A DNA stretch of 5,998 nt from CAZINM01 sp964540605 (GCA_964540605.1 CAZINM010000053.1:1-5998); one strand, 5' to 3'. Positions 1 to 5,998 are shown, counted from the stretch's first letter. The notes: generated by a model from the letters alone, not told the origin. Made by a program: numbers and translations.

Positions 1-306
1 TTTGTTGAAGTTGCAAATAGATATGGTTTACCTTACAACTTAATGCCAGCTATTTCGATTATTGAGTCTGGTGGTGGTCTACACAATTATAGACCTTACA
101 ACTATGCAGGTATGGGTGGTCAGTCTAATGCATATGTCTTTACAAGCTATGAGCAAGCTATTGAAACTCATGCAAAGATCATTAAAACTGGCTATTTTGA
201 TAAAGGTGCTGTTACACCTGAATTAATGGAACCTTACTACTGTTATAACTGTCCTACCTGGGGTGAAAAAGTACAGGGTGTTATGTATGCTATTGATGCT
301 GAGTAA
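1..306 (+). CDS. Lysozyme-like / glucosaminidase-like cell-wall hydrolase, C-terminal part (5' end outside window)
   Basis: The reading frame is open from base 1 and ends at TAA 304-306, giving the last 101 residues of a protein that begins to the left. The visible part fits a lysozyme-like fold of the soluble transglycosylase/glucosaminidase kind. It has a helix with NRYGLPYNLMPAI followed by IESGGG, where Glu22 of the fragment sits where the catalytic acid of these enzymes is found. A Tyr/Asn/Gly-rich stretch (NYAGMGG) follows, then a segment resembling the 'sweeAi..ha..i...Y..kG' part of these domains, and a C-terminal Pro-Thr-Trp with a helix. Two cysteines flank an Asn near the end (YCYNC). 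Such proteins cut peptidoglycan glycan strands outside the membrane; a signal peptide or LysM repeats would lie upstream and cannot be seen. The ATG at 43 lies inside the conserved helix and is not the real start. The last 17 bases overlap the convergent DUF192 gene. The fold is fairly likely, the exact activity uncertain. Confidence 0.7.
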   Translation, partial: FVEVANRYGLPYNLMPAISIIESGGGLHNYRPYNYAGMGGQSNAYVFTSYEQAIETHAKIIKTGYFDKGAVTPELMEPYYCYNCPTWGEKVQGVMYAIDAE

Positions 307-787
307 TTATATCTTCTGATAAGATCTCATCTCCCAGCTGAATATCAAGCTCTTCAGATGATCCACCGTTTAACTCAATAACATATTTATACATCTTCTC
401 AGGAGTATAACTTTCGCAATTTGTAACCTTGCACGGAGGTACATTTTCAAATATCTCTACAATTTTACCTTCAGGATCAATAAATATCATGTCTAAAGGT
501 ATCAATGTATTTTTCATCCAGAATCCATTTTTAACAAGATCATCGAAAATAAACAACATTCCCCTATCCTCCTCAAGCTCTTCTCTGTACATTAAGCCCT
601 TACTACGGAGATAATCGGTATCTGCAACTTCAAGTTTTAATGTAGCATCATTATTTATCTCAATTTTCACTAGATCTGTATTATTTTGAGATAACCAATC
701 CTTTAAAAATATAAAAGTCGCTATCAAAAGTAGTACCCCGAAAAGGAACAGAGGAAAATTCTTTGTTATTAAAGCGTTACGGATCAT
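290..787 (-). CDS. Membrane-anchored DUF192 family protein
   Basis: This 165-residue protein has a short N-terminus, one hydrophobic segment at about residues 11-28 (membrane anchor or uncleaved signal), and a complete DUF192 domain at about 40-156. Family hallmarks are visible in order: GLMYRE (64-69), GMLFIF (76-81), FWMKNTLIPLDMIFID (89-104), a VPPC turn with Cys119 followed by Cys124 and Tyr127, YVIELNGG (135-142) and a late LGDEI (151-155). DUF192 is a small, mostly beta domain, usually exported or membrane-tethered; its biochemical role is not established, so none is given. The domain should face the outside of the membrane. The start ATG (785-787) is placed directly before the hydrophobic segment, has no ribosome binding site, and lies 7 bases after a TATCAT hexamer, which suggests a leaderless message. 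The stop is TAG. The gene diverges from mnmA across 24 bp and its 3' end overlaps the upstream hydrolase gene by 17 bp. Confidence 0.9.
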   Translation of the reverse strand: MIRNALITKNFPLFLFGVLLLIATFIFLKDWLSQNNTDLVKIEINNDATLKLEVADTDYLRSKGLMYREELEEDRGMLFIFDDLVKNGFWMKNTLIPLDMIFIDPEGKIVEIFENVPPCKVTNCESYTPEKMYKYVIELNGGSSEELDIQLGDEILSEDIITQHQ

Positions 788-794
788 TGTTGTA

Positions 795-800
795 ATGATA
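795..800 (-). promoter_or_regulatory. Candidate -10 element for the DUF192 gene
   Basis: Read on the minus strand, TATCAT matches the bacterial -10 consensus TATAAT at five of six positions. Seven bases separate it from the ATG, so transcription would begin at or next to the start codon. No convincing -35 is seen at 17 bp spacing (TTTCTT). It overlaps the -10 of mnmA on the other strand. This is inferred from sequence only. Confidence 0.45.
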
Positions 801-804
801 TAAT
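796..804 (+). promoter_or_regulatory. Extended -10 promoter of mnmA
   Basis: TGATATAAT is a perfect extended -10 (TG, one base, then TATAAT at 799-804). The mnmA ATG begins 7 bases later at 812, which is where transcription would be expected to start, implying a leaderless mRNA. The -35 region (776-781, GTTACG) is poor, which is usual for extended -10 promoters. The element sits in the 24 bp between two divergent genes and overlaps the opposing -10 of the DUF192 gene. Confidence 0.65.
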
Positions 805-811
805 CTTGGTT

Positions 812-1870
812 ATGAAAAAGAAAGTATTTGTAGCAATTTCTGGTGGTGTTGATAGTACTGTTTCAGCAGCTTTGCTCAAGGAACAAGGATACGATATAGA
901 ATTGGTTTATATGAAAAATTGGGAAGATCTAAATAGCTCTCTAGAAAAACAGTGCCCATGGCAAGAAGATATTGATCATGTCGAAGATGCTGCTAAGAAA
1001 CTATCACTAAATTTTAGAATTTATAATTTTGAAGAGGAGTATTCCAGACTTGTTATGGATGATTTCTATAACGAGTACAAAATGGGAAATACCCCAAATC
1101 CTGATATCTTATGTAATAAATATATTAAATTCGATACATTTTTAAATCGTGCTTTAGCCGATGGTGCTGATCTCATTGCAACAGGTCACTATGCAAAAAC
1201 ATCAGATGGAAATCTATATAAAGCTAAAGATAGTAGGAAAGATCAAACATATTTTTTAGCTGGATTGAATGGATCGCAATTAAGTAAAACACTTTTCCCT
1301 ATAGGTGATCTTACAAAATCTGAAGTAAGAGAGATAGCTAAGAAATATAACTTTAAGTCTGCTGATAGAAAAGATAGCCAAGGAATATGCTTTGTTGGGA
1401 AAATTAAACTTAAACAATTTTTATCTGAGAAACTTAAACCGTTAAATGGGGACATTGTAGATATAGATACCAAAAAGAAAGTAGGTACACACGAAGGAGT
1501 TTGGTTCTATACAAATGGTCAAAGAGAAGGTTTAATGATTGGAGGATTGTCCGAACCATATTTCGTACATTCAAAAGATGTTACTTCTAACATCTTATAT
1601 GTTGCAAAAGGGAGACTGAACCCTTCATTATGGAAAGATGAACTGATTCTTGGAGATCTGTCTTTGATCAATGAAAAACCTTTAACAGAATATAAAGATC
1701 TTGATGCTACAATAAGATATAGAGGCGAATTATCACAAGTTACAATCGAAGTCATTAATGATAAAAATCTCGTAGCCACATTTAAAATACCACAATGGGC
1801 TCCTGCATCAGGTCAAAGTGTTGTCTTCTATTCAGGAGATCAATGTCTAGGTCTTGCAAAAATAGCATAA
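812..1870 (+). CDS. mnmA: tRNA-specific 2-thiouridylase MnmA
   Basis: MnmA places sulfur on C2 of the wobble uridine (U34) of Lys, Glu and Gln tRNAs in the cytoplasm, using ATP to adenylate the base and a persulfide relayed from a cysteine desulfurase. The 352-residue product is of normal family length. Its N-terminal PP-loop domain carries SGGVDST (10-16), MKNW, TPNPDILCNKYIKF with the first catalytic Cys101, ATGHYAK (GHYAK at 125-129) and DQTYFL (144-149). Cys193 in GICFVG is the second catalytic (persulfide) cysteine. YTNGQREGL (233-241) belongs to the central domain, and the C-terminal barrel ends with SGQSVVFY (Gly334, Gln335). ATG 812 is chosen because the PP-loop strand begins at once and it lies 7 bases after an extended -10. 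A TTG at 806 would add two residues but falls just after the -10 hexamer and is unlikely. No ribosome binding site is present. The helD-like gene follows 42 bp later in the same frame and strand. Confidence 0.96.
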   Translation: MKKKVFVAISGGVDSTVSAALLKEQGYDIELVYMKNWEDLNSSLEKQCPWQEDIDHVEDAAKKLSLNFRIYNFEEEYSRLVMDDFYNEYKMGNTPNPDILCNKYIKFDTFLNRALADGADLIATGHYAKTSDGNLYKAKDSRKDQTYFLAGLNGSQLSKTLFPIGDLTKSEVREIAKKYNFKSADRKDSQGICFVGKIKLKQFLSEKLKPLNGDIVDIDTKKKVGTHEGVWFYTNGQREGLMIGGLSEPYFVHSKDVTSNILYVAKGRLNPSLWKDELILGDLSLINEKPLTEYKDLDATIRYRGELSQVTIEVINDKNLVATFKIPQWAPASGQSVVFYSGDQCLGLAKIA

Positions 1871-1881
1871 ATAGTCTATTT
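1869..1881. repeat. 13-bp palindrome at the mnmA stop codon
   Basis: AAATAG, one T, then CTATTT is a perfect 6+1+6 inverted repeat starting inside the mnmA TAA stop. The centre is too tight for a strong RNA hairpin and it is very A+T-rich, so it is not a convincing terminator. It could be a protein-binding half-site pair or chance. A second short repeat, GTTTG-CAA-CAAAC (1897-1909), lies just before the helicase start and is also weak. A TATACG (1882-1887) is the best, but poor, -10 candidate in this 42-bp gap. Confidence 0.25.
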
Positions 1882-1912
1882 TATACGGTCATTTAAGTTT
1901 GCAACAAACGAA

Positions 1913-4159
1913 ATGCAGGATTTTATAAAGTATTTGAACCCCGTCCATAAGCAAATTGACGCTATATCAGACTTCTCCTCGATCAACCCTACAGACCCAC
2001 TTCAAATTGAAGAATACCCTCACTTACAGAAAACTTTATCGCTTATTATTGAAGATGTTCGGAAAGGAATAGATCAGATGTCAAATCTGCAGGAACAGAT
2101 CGAACACTTCATTTGGTTGATAGATACTGAAACTGGTGATGATAAGACAGATGCGATAAGCACATACAACAAGCTTTTAAAAGAGATGGAGAATTTGATC
2201 GAAAGAATTAATAGATCTCTTGATACTCTAGATAATCCTTATTTTGGAAAAGTGATCTTTGATAGAAGGGCTGATCTAAATATTCCAGCAAGAGAATTAA
2301 TCGTTTATATTGGGAAATTCGCCTATTTTGATAAGAATGATAACACCACTCTCATCTCAGATTGGAGAGCTCCGATCTCTAATCTTTACTATAATTATGA
2401 AGGTCCAACAGAAGAAGCTTTTTTTGATAGTCCTGTTGGTAAGCAAACTGGGGATTTAAAACAAAAAAGACAGTTAAGCATATCCACAGGGAGAATTAAT
2501 CAGGTATATGAAGTAAAAACTGGAAATGCTGCAGCAGATGAATTTCTATTATCTCAATTAAACAAAAGACTGGGTAAGAAACTATCAGAGATCGTTTCAA
2601 CAATTCAAGCTCAACAGAATCAGATAATACGAGATGATATAAACCAACCAATTTTGATCCAAGGTGTTGCTGGATCAGGTAAGACTACGATCATACTACA
2701 TAGACTTGCTTATCTTTTTTACACATACAAAGAAGAAATAAGACCAGAGAGATCGCTTGTTATAGCTCCAAATAAGGTTTTCTTAGATTATGTTTCAGAT
2801 GTATTACCAAGCTTAGGTGTTAGTGGGATCAATCAAGATACTTATTTATTCTGGGCAAGAAAGATCTTAGATTTTACAAATAAGCATGTTATGGACTATG
2901 AAAGATCTAATGCTGTAATGAAATTTAAAGGCTCTTATAAATTGTTACTTCTACTTAAAAGGTATTTAGAAGATTTCGAAGAGGAATTATTAGAAAATAT
3001 CCCAACTTCAGTTGGATACGATATTAATCAAAGATTTTTAGAGATGAAAATATCTCACAAAGATCTATCGATCAAAGAATTGTTAGATCTTTCTACTCAA
3101 GCAGTATTTGCAACAAGAAGATTCGAAAATCCTGATATATTAGGAAACGCACTTGGCAGAGCTGATACAGAAGAGAAAAGAATTAGACAAATAAAACAAT
3201 ATATTGAGAACTCTCTAGATCCTTATAAGATATATATAAATTTCATTAGACAGCTACCAAAGATGGATTCTCATGACATAGTTGATGATCCATCAATATT
3301 ACTAAATACAGTTAAAGAATCTTTAGATATATTTAAAAAACCGCCTTCATTAAAAGGTTATTCAATAAATGATCTGGCTCCCCTATTGGAGATACAGAAA
3401 TACCTTTATGGCACTTCGACAGATCAATACGATTATATAATTGTTGATGAAGCACAAGATCTTAGCCCATTTCAATTAATATCACTTTCTAGATATAGTA
3501 AGAATAATAATATTACCTTTGCTGGAGATGTGGCTCAAGCTATTATGCCTCCTTACCATATTACAGATTGGGCTGATTTTATACCTTATTTATCAAATGA
3601 ATTAAATACTGAAATATCTACACACGACCTAAACAGATCTTATAGATCAACTCATGAAATTATAGAGTTCGCGAACAATATTATTAAAAGATCCTTTCCA
3701 ACATCTTATAAACTACCAGAGGCAGTACTAAGACATGGTAGTGATGTCGGTTTGTATAAATATGATTGTGATATCTTTGATAAAAAATATCTTAAAGGAT
3801 CTCTATTAAATCTTATTAAAAAAGAAATTAAAAACGAGACCCCAACAATAGCAATTATCACAAAAAACGAAAAAGATGCTGATAAGCTACTAGAAATAAT
3901 AAAACTGTGGAATTTAGATCTGCCAGTTTTCAGCTATAGTGAAGAGAATTTTCACACAGGTATTCAGATACTTCCTGTCAAATATGCTAAAGGGTTAGAG
4001 TTTGATACTGTAATCGTATTTGGTGTAGATGGTGAAAGATATAACGAGATCGATGACTCAAGATTATTATATGTTGCTATGACAAGAGCTTTACATCAGC
4101 TGAATATCTTTTACTCAGGAGATAATAGGTCACCCCTTTTACCTGATACTATTCAATAA
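1913..4159 (+). CDS. helD: HelD-type superfamily-1 helicase/ATPase (RNA polymerase recycling factor family)
   Basis: This is a 748-residue UvrD/Rep-like ATPase of the HelD branch, close to the usual HelD length. The N-terminus (about 33-107) looks like a helical hairpin with an acidic turn (DTETGDDKTD, 71-80). The HelD-specific block follows: PYFGKVIFD (109-117), ELIVYIGK, and DWRAPISNLYY with Asp150 and Arg152. ATPase motifs are intact: Walker A GVAGSGKT (251-258), Walker B VDEAQD (511-516), motif III AGDVAQ (around 537-542), motif IV RSYRS (575-579), motif V KGLEFD (693-698) and motif VI LYVAMTRA (719-726). The long segment between Walker A and B (about 300-500) corresponds to the region that in HelD enters the main channel of RNA polymerase. 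Known HelD proteins use ATP to strip RNA polymerase from nucleic acid and recycle it; that role here is inferred from family. ATG 1913 has no upstream ATG/GTG/TTG in frame back to the mnmA stop, and no ribosome binding site. The last 21 bases overlap the convergent HAD gene. A plain DNA helicase role is the alternative. Confidence 0.9.
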   Translation: MQDFIKYLNPVHKQIDAISDFSSINPTDPLQIEEYPHLQKTLSLIIEDVRKGIDQMSNLQEQIEHFIWLIDTETGDDKTDAISTYNKLLKEMENLIERINRSLDTLDNPYFGKVIFDRRADLNIPARELIVYIGKFAYFDKNDNTTLISDWRAPISNLYYNYEGPTEEAFFDSPVGKQTGDLKQKRQLSISTGRINQVYEVKTGNAAADEFLLSQLNKRLGKKLSEIVSTIQAQQNQIIRDDINQPILIQGVAGSGKTTIILHRLAYLFYTYKEEIRPERSLVIAPNKVFLDYVSDVLPSLGVSGINQDTYLFWARKILDFTNKHVMDYERSNAVMKFKGSYKLLLLLKRYLEDFEEELLENIPTSVGYDINQRFLEMKISHKDLSIKELLDLSTQAVFATRRFENPDILGNALGRADTEEKRIRQIKQYIENSLDPYKIYINFIRQLPKMDSHDIVDDPSILLNTVKESLDIFKKPPSLKGYSINDLAPLLEIQKYLYGTSTDQYDYIIVDEAQDLSPFQLISLSRYSKNNNITFAGDVAQAIMPPYHITDWADFIPYLSNELNTEISTHDLNRSYRSTHEIIEFANNIIKRSFPTSYKLPEAVLRHGSDVGLYKYDCDIFDKKYLKGSLLNLIKKEIKNETPTIAIITKNEKDADKLLEIIKLWNLDLPVFSYSEENFHTGIQILPVKYAKGLEFDTVIVFGVDGERYNEIDDSRLLYVAMTRALHQLNIFYSGDNRSPLLPDTIQ

Positions 4160-4822
4160 TTCAATAATTACCTCGCCTGCATTTTCTTTATTAACAAGTG
4201 TGAAATTCTTATTTTTTGAGGCATTAACTGCTTCTTTATTATTACTGATCAAAAACGGATGATCTACCCTATCAAGTATCTCAAAATCTGCTGTGCTATC
4301 ACCCATTCCGATAGATAATTCAGAGTCTTTTAGAAGTCTCTCAACGATCTTTCTTTTCATATTGTTATCCATTATCTGTACAAATTCTTTTGTCAGTTTA
4401 CTGTCTCTTATTACAAATTCTGAAGCATAGAAAGTATCAAAATCTAAAATCTCCTGTGCTTCTTCTATGATAAAATCCCAACAACCTGAAATTATTACTA
4501 CTATAAAGCCGTTTTCATGTAACTTATTAATGAGTTCTTTTGCCCAAGGATATTGATTTTTACTTAGATCAAAATCGTCATTTATGAATCTAACAATATC
4601 GGTCCTTTTTAATCCATTGAAATATTTAATGAATATTTGTTTATCCTTTAAGAATTTCTCGTTATAATCAAATAATCCATCATCATAATCGTTCTCTAGC
4701 TTTTCGATCTCTTGTCTAAAACCTTTTTTAATTAATCCGGCATCTTCAAGTGCAAAACCGACATCATATTTAGAATAACCTTCAGATAATGTATTATCAT
4801 AATCAAAGATCGCAATTTTCAT
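4139..4822 (-). CDS. HAD superfamily subfamily IB hydrolase, phosphoserine-phosphatase-like
   Basis: The 227-residue cytoplasmic protein has all four HAD motifs. Motif I is FDYDNTL with nucleophile Asp7 and acid/base Asp9, motif II is IISG with Ser112, motif III is a lysine in KRKIVERLL (Lys156 or Lys158), and motif IV is GMGDSTADFEIL with Asp175 and Asp179 for magnesium. The stretch between motifs I and II (about 15-90) is helical and would form a C1 cap, as in SerB-type enzymes. HAD-IB members remove phosphate from small molecules such as phosphoserine or lipid headgroup phosphates. Substrate cannot be read from the sequence, and no serine biosynthesis neighbours are present, so serB is not assigned. 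The start is firm because motif I begins at residue 6, as is normal. The ATG follows a TAAAAT hexamer by 5 bases, with no ribosome binding site. The gene diverges from the GT39 gene across 24 bp and ends inside the helicase gene. Confidence 0.85.
   Translation of the reverse strand: MKIAIFDYDNTLSEGYSKYDVGFALEDAGLIKKGFRQEIEKLENDYDDGLFDYNEKFLKDKQIFIKYFNGLKRTDIVRFINDDFDLSKNQYPWAKELINKLHENGFIVVIISGCWDFIIEEAQEILDFDTFYASEFVIRDSKLTKEFVQIMDNNMKRKIVERLLKDSELSIGMGDSTADFEILDRVDHPFLISNNKEAVNASKNKNFTLVNKENAGEVIIELLNSIR
4152..4167. repeat. Tandem 8-bp direct repeat at the helicase stop codon
   Basis: TTCAATAA occurs twice in a row (4152-4159 and 4160-4167). The first copy holds the TAA stop of the helicase gene. 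Both copies lie within the C-terminal codons of the convergent HAD gene. An 8-bp duplication shifts frame, so it may have reshaped the ends of both proteins; chance in A+T-rich DNA is also possible. Confidence 0.5.
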
Positions 4823-4827
4823 TAGTA

Positions 4828-4833
4828 ATTTTA
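4828..4833 (-). promoter_or_regulatory. Candidate -10 element for the HAD hydrolase gene
   Basis: Read on the minus strand, TAAAAT matches TATAAT at five of six positions and stands 5 bases before the HAD ATG, consistent with transcription starting at the start codon. It overlaps a TTTTAAAA palindrome (4829-4836) that may also serve the divergent GT39 gene, though the plus-strand match (TTTAAA, 4830-4835) is weak. No -35 is evident. A+T richness makes chance matches likely. Confidence 0.35.
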
Positions 4834-4846
4834 AAAAACTTTATAA

Positions 4847-5998
4847 ATGGTCAGTGAAATAACAAAACCTTTCAAGAAGAATACCAGAAAAATATTCAAT
4901 ATAATAGCACCTTTGTTGGTCATCTTATTATTTATTACAATCTCGATAATTTCTATACAAAATAAAAGTGATACTACTGACGAAAAATTCCATCTTACAA
5001 GAGGTGTAATGTTACTTGAAACTGGAGATCTTAGGTTGAACCAACATCATCCATATCTATTTAACCTAATCGCTGCTCTTCCAACAAAGTTCGATAAAGA
5101 TCTTATAACTCCAGATCTTGATAGTGAAAATTGGATATATTCAAAAAAAGACGAGATATCATTTGAATTTGTAGATCTAAACGGTGGGAGGATCGAATTT
5201 TCTAAAAATGTTCTATTTGGACCTAGATTTACGATGATCTTAGTAACTGGTATCTTACTATATCTTTTGTATTACTACGCTTCAAAACTTTTCTCATACA
5301 AGGTCGCTTTTATTTTACTTATTCTATTTGCTTTCGATCCCAATTTCATTGCTCATGCCCGACTTGTTACAACCGATGCAGCTTCGACAATAACAATATT
5401 CTTATCTATCCTTGCTTTTTACGATTTTATAAAAAATAAAGAAAAAATTAAGGAAAAAGGGATAAGATCTTTATTATTCCTGGCTTTCACTATAACAATT
5501 GCATTGCTTTCAAAATACACCGCTGTGTTTACTACAGTGACACTCTTATTGATCTTGTTTATTTATAATTTTTTAAAAAATACCGACTGTGCATTCTTTG
5601 CACGAATATTCAAATCAGCAAAACAACCTTTTTTATTAGTTGTTATGATAGTTTTAATGCTCTCTGTTGCATATAAATTTCAATTCTCAGTTCTTGCTGA
5701 TATGACTTATGGAAATGAGGCTAAATTACTCGCAAATCTAGATGGATTTACAACAATCAAACGCACATCTGAAACAGTTGGAAATATCCTCGAATATATA
5801 TATTTAAATATTCCACTACCCTTTCCTCAATACATAAATGGTTTTTATGAGAACGTTTTCAAACATAATATCTTTGGACATCGTTCATTCCTACTAGGTG
5901 AATTTTCTAATGGAGGCTGGTGGTATTACTTTCCGATCACTTTACTGGTAAAAGAGCCAATCTTTACAATTTTTGGATTTGTTACTTCGATCTTGAGC
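4847..5998 (+). CDS. GT39/PMT-type membrane glycosyltransferase, N-terminal 384 residues (3' end outside window)
   Basis: The frame opens at ATG 4847, directly after an in-frame TAA (4844-4846), and stays open to the window edge. The product has a basic N-terminus, a first membrane helix at about 16-37, then an outside loop with the DE pair of this fold (Asp45, Glu46 in TDEKFHL) and a HHP (67-69). Further hydrophobic segments lie near 128-145, 150-164, 178-195, 206-240 and 258-275. Family-like blocks are FDPNFIAHARLVTTDAA (Asp177 near its end) and LLGEFSNGGWWYYFP (GWWYYFP at 357-363). GT-C enzymes of the GT39/PMT_2 group take a sugar from a polyprenyl-phosphate donor and attach it to proteins or lipids on the outer face of the membrane. 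Donor and acceptor cannot be read here, and the C-terminal part is missing. No ribosome binding site precedes the start. Neighbouring genes do not indicate a glycan locus. Confidence 0.85.
   Translation, partial: MVSEITKPFKKNTRKIFNIIAPLLVILLFITISIISIQNKSDTTDEKFHLTRGVMLLETGDLRLNQHHPYLFNLIAALPTKFDKDLITPDLDSENWIYSKKDEISFEFVDLNGGRIEFSKNVLFGPRFTMILVTGILLYLLYYYASKLFSYKVAFILLILFAFDPNFIAHARLVTTDAASTITIFLSILAFYDFIKNKEKIKEKGIRSLLFLAFTITIALLSKYTAVFTTVTLLLILFIYNFLKNTDCAFFARIFKSAKQPFLLVVMIVLMLSVAYKFQFSVLADMTYGNEAKLLANLDGFTTIKRTSETVGNILEYIYLNIPLPFPQYINGFYENVFKHNIFGHRSFLLGEFSNGGWWYYFPITLLVKEPIFTIFGFVTSILS

Noticed and set aside
557..573. On the minus strand, a perfect AGGAGG 8 bases before an in-frame ATG (Met77) inside the DUF192 gene, as if an internal start.
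   Set aside because: The bases encode the Glu-Glu-Asp-Arg-Gly-Met stretch of the DUF192 domain, and a product from Met77 would lose the first part of the fold. No other gene here uses such a site.
429..614. Plus-strand open frame of 61 codons opposite the DUF192 gene.
   Set aside because: It is antisense to a well-conserved domain, low in complexity (Ser-rich) and has no start signals.
806..811. TTG at 806 as an earlier mnmA start.
   Set aside because: It follows the -10 hexamer by one base, so it would lie upstream of the expected transcript start, and it adds only two non-conserved residues.
1243..1779. Two minus-strand open frames (1243-1473 and 1519-1779) opposite mnmA.
   Set aside because: They lie fully antisense to conserved MnmA domains and resemble no family I know.
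4842..4847. TATAAA as a -10 for the GT39 gene.
   Set aside because: It touches the ATG, so transcription would start inside the gene after the only plausible start codon.
1..5998. Alternative genetic code with UGA read as an amino acid.
   Set aside because: No in-frame TGA occurs in any gene, conserved glycines use GGN, and the stops are TAA or TAG. The window gives no positive evidence for recoding.
1..5998. tRNA or rRNA genes, CRISPR arrays, insertion sequences, toxin-antitoxin or phage-defence genes.
   Set aside because: Nearly all bases are taken by six recognisable genes, the longest gap is 42 bp, and no spaced repeats or transposase-like frames were seen.

Overview
The window is a gene-dense, low-GC stretch (roughly one third G+C by eye) that reads as bacterial chromosome with standard stop codons (TAA and TAG; no in-frame TGA). 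None of the five visible gene starts has a Shine-Dalgarno sequence, and at least three have a -10-like hexamer only 5-7 bases before the ATG, so leaderless transcripts are likely. Tiny spacers, overlapping convergent genes, compact proteins and leaderless-type starts would suit a small-genome bacterium such as a Candidate Phyla Radiation (Patescibacteria) member. That is an inference from style only, and I cannot name the lineage.

Layout from left to right: (1) the 3' end of a plus-strand gene for a lysozyme-like/glucosaminidase-like cell-wall hydrolase (1-306); (2) on the minus strand, a membrane-anchored DUF192 protein (290-787), overlapping gene 1 tail to tail; (3) divergent from it across only 24 bp, mnmA, the tRNA 2-thiouridylase (812-1870); (4) 42 bp further on the same strand, a full-length HelD-type superfamily-1 helicase/ATPase related to the RNA polymerase recycling factor (1913-4159); (5) on the minus strand, a HAD-IB phosphoserine-phosphatase-like hydrolase (4139-4822), overlapping the helicase gene tail to tail; (6) divergent from it across another 24 bp spacer, the 5' part of a multi-pass GT39/PMT-type glycosyltransferase running off the right edge (4847-5998).

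These genes do not form an obvious single pathway. mnmA and helD may be cotranscribed (RNA modification and transcription recycling), while the outer genes concern the cell envelope. There are no RNA genes, mobile elements, CRISPR arrays or phage genes, and no gene-free stretch over 42 bp.

I see no new multi-gene system. The points most worth checking are the 24-bp spacer at 788-811, which holds overlapping back-to-back -10 elements for two apparently leaderless genes; the recurrence of the same 24-bp spacing at 4823-4846; a marked excess of GATC and AGATCT throughout; and a HelD-type factor with a short acidic-tipped N-terminal arm.
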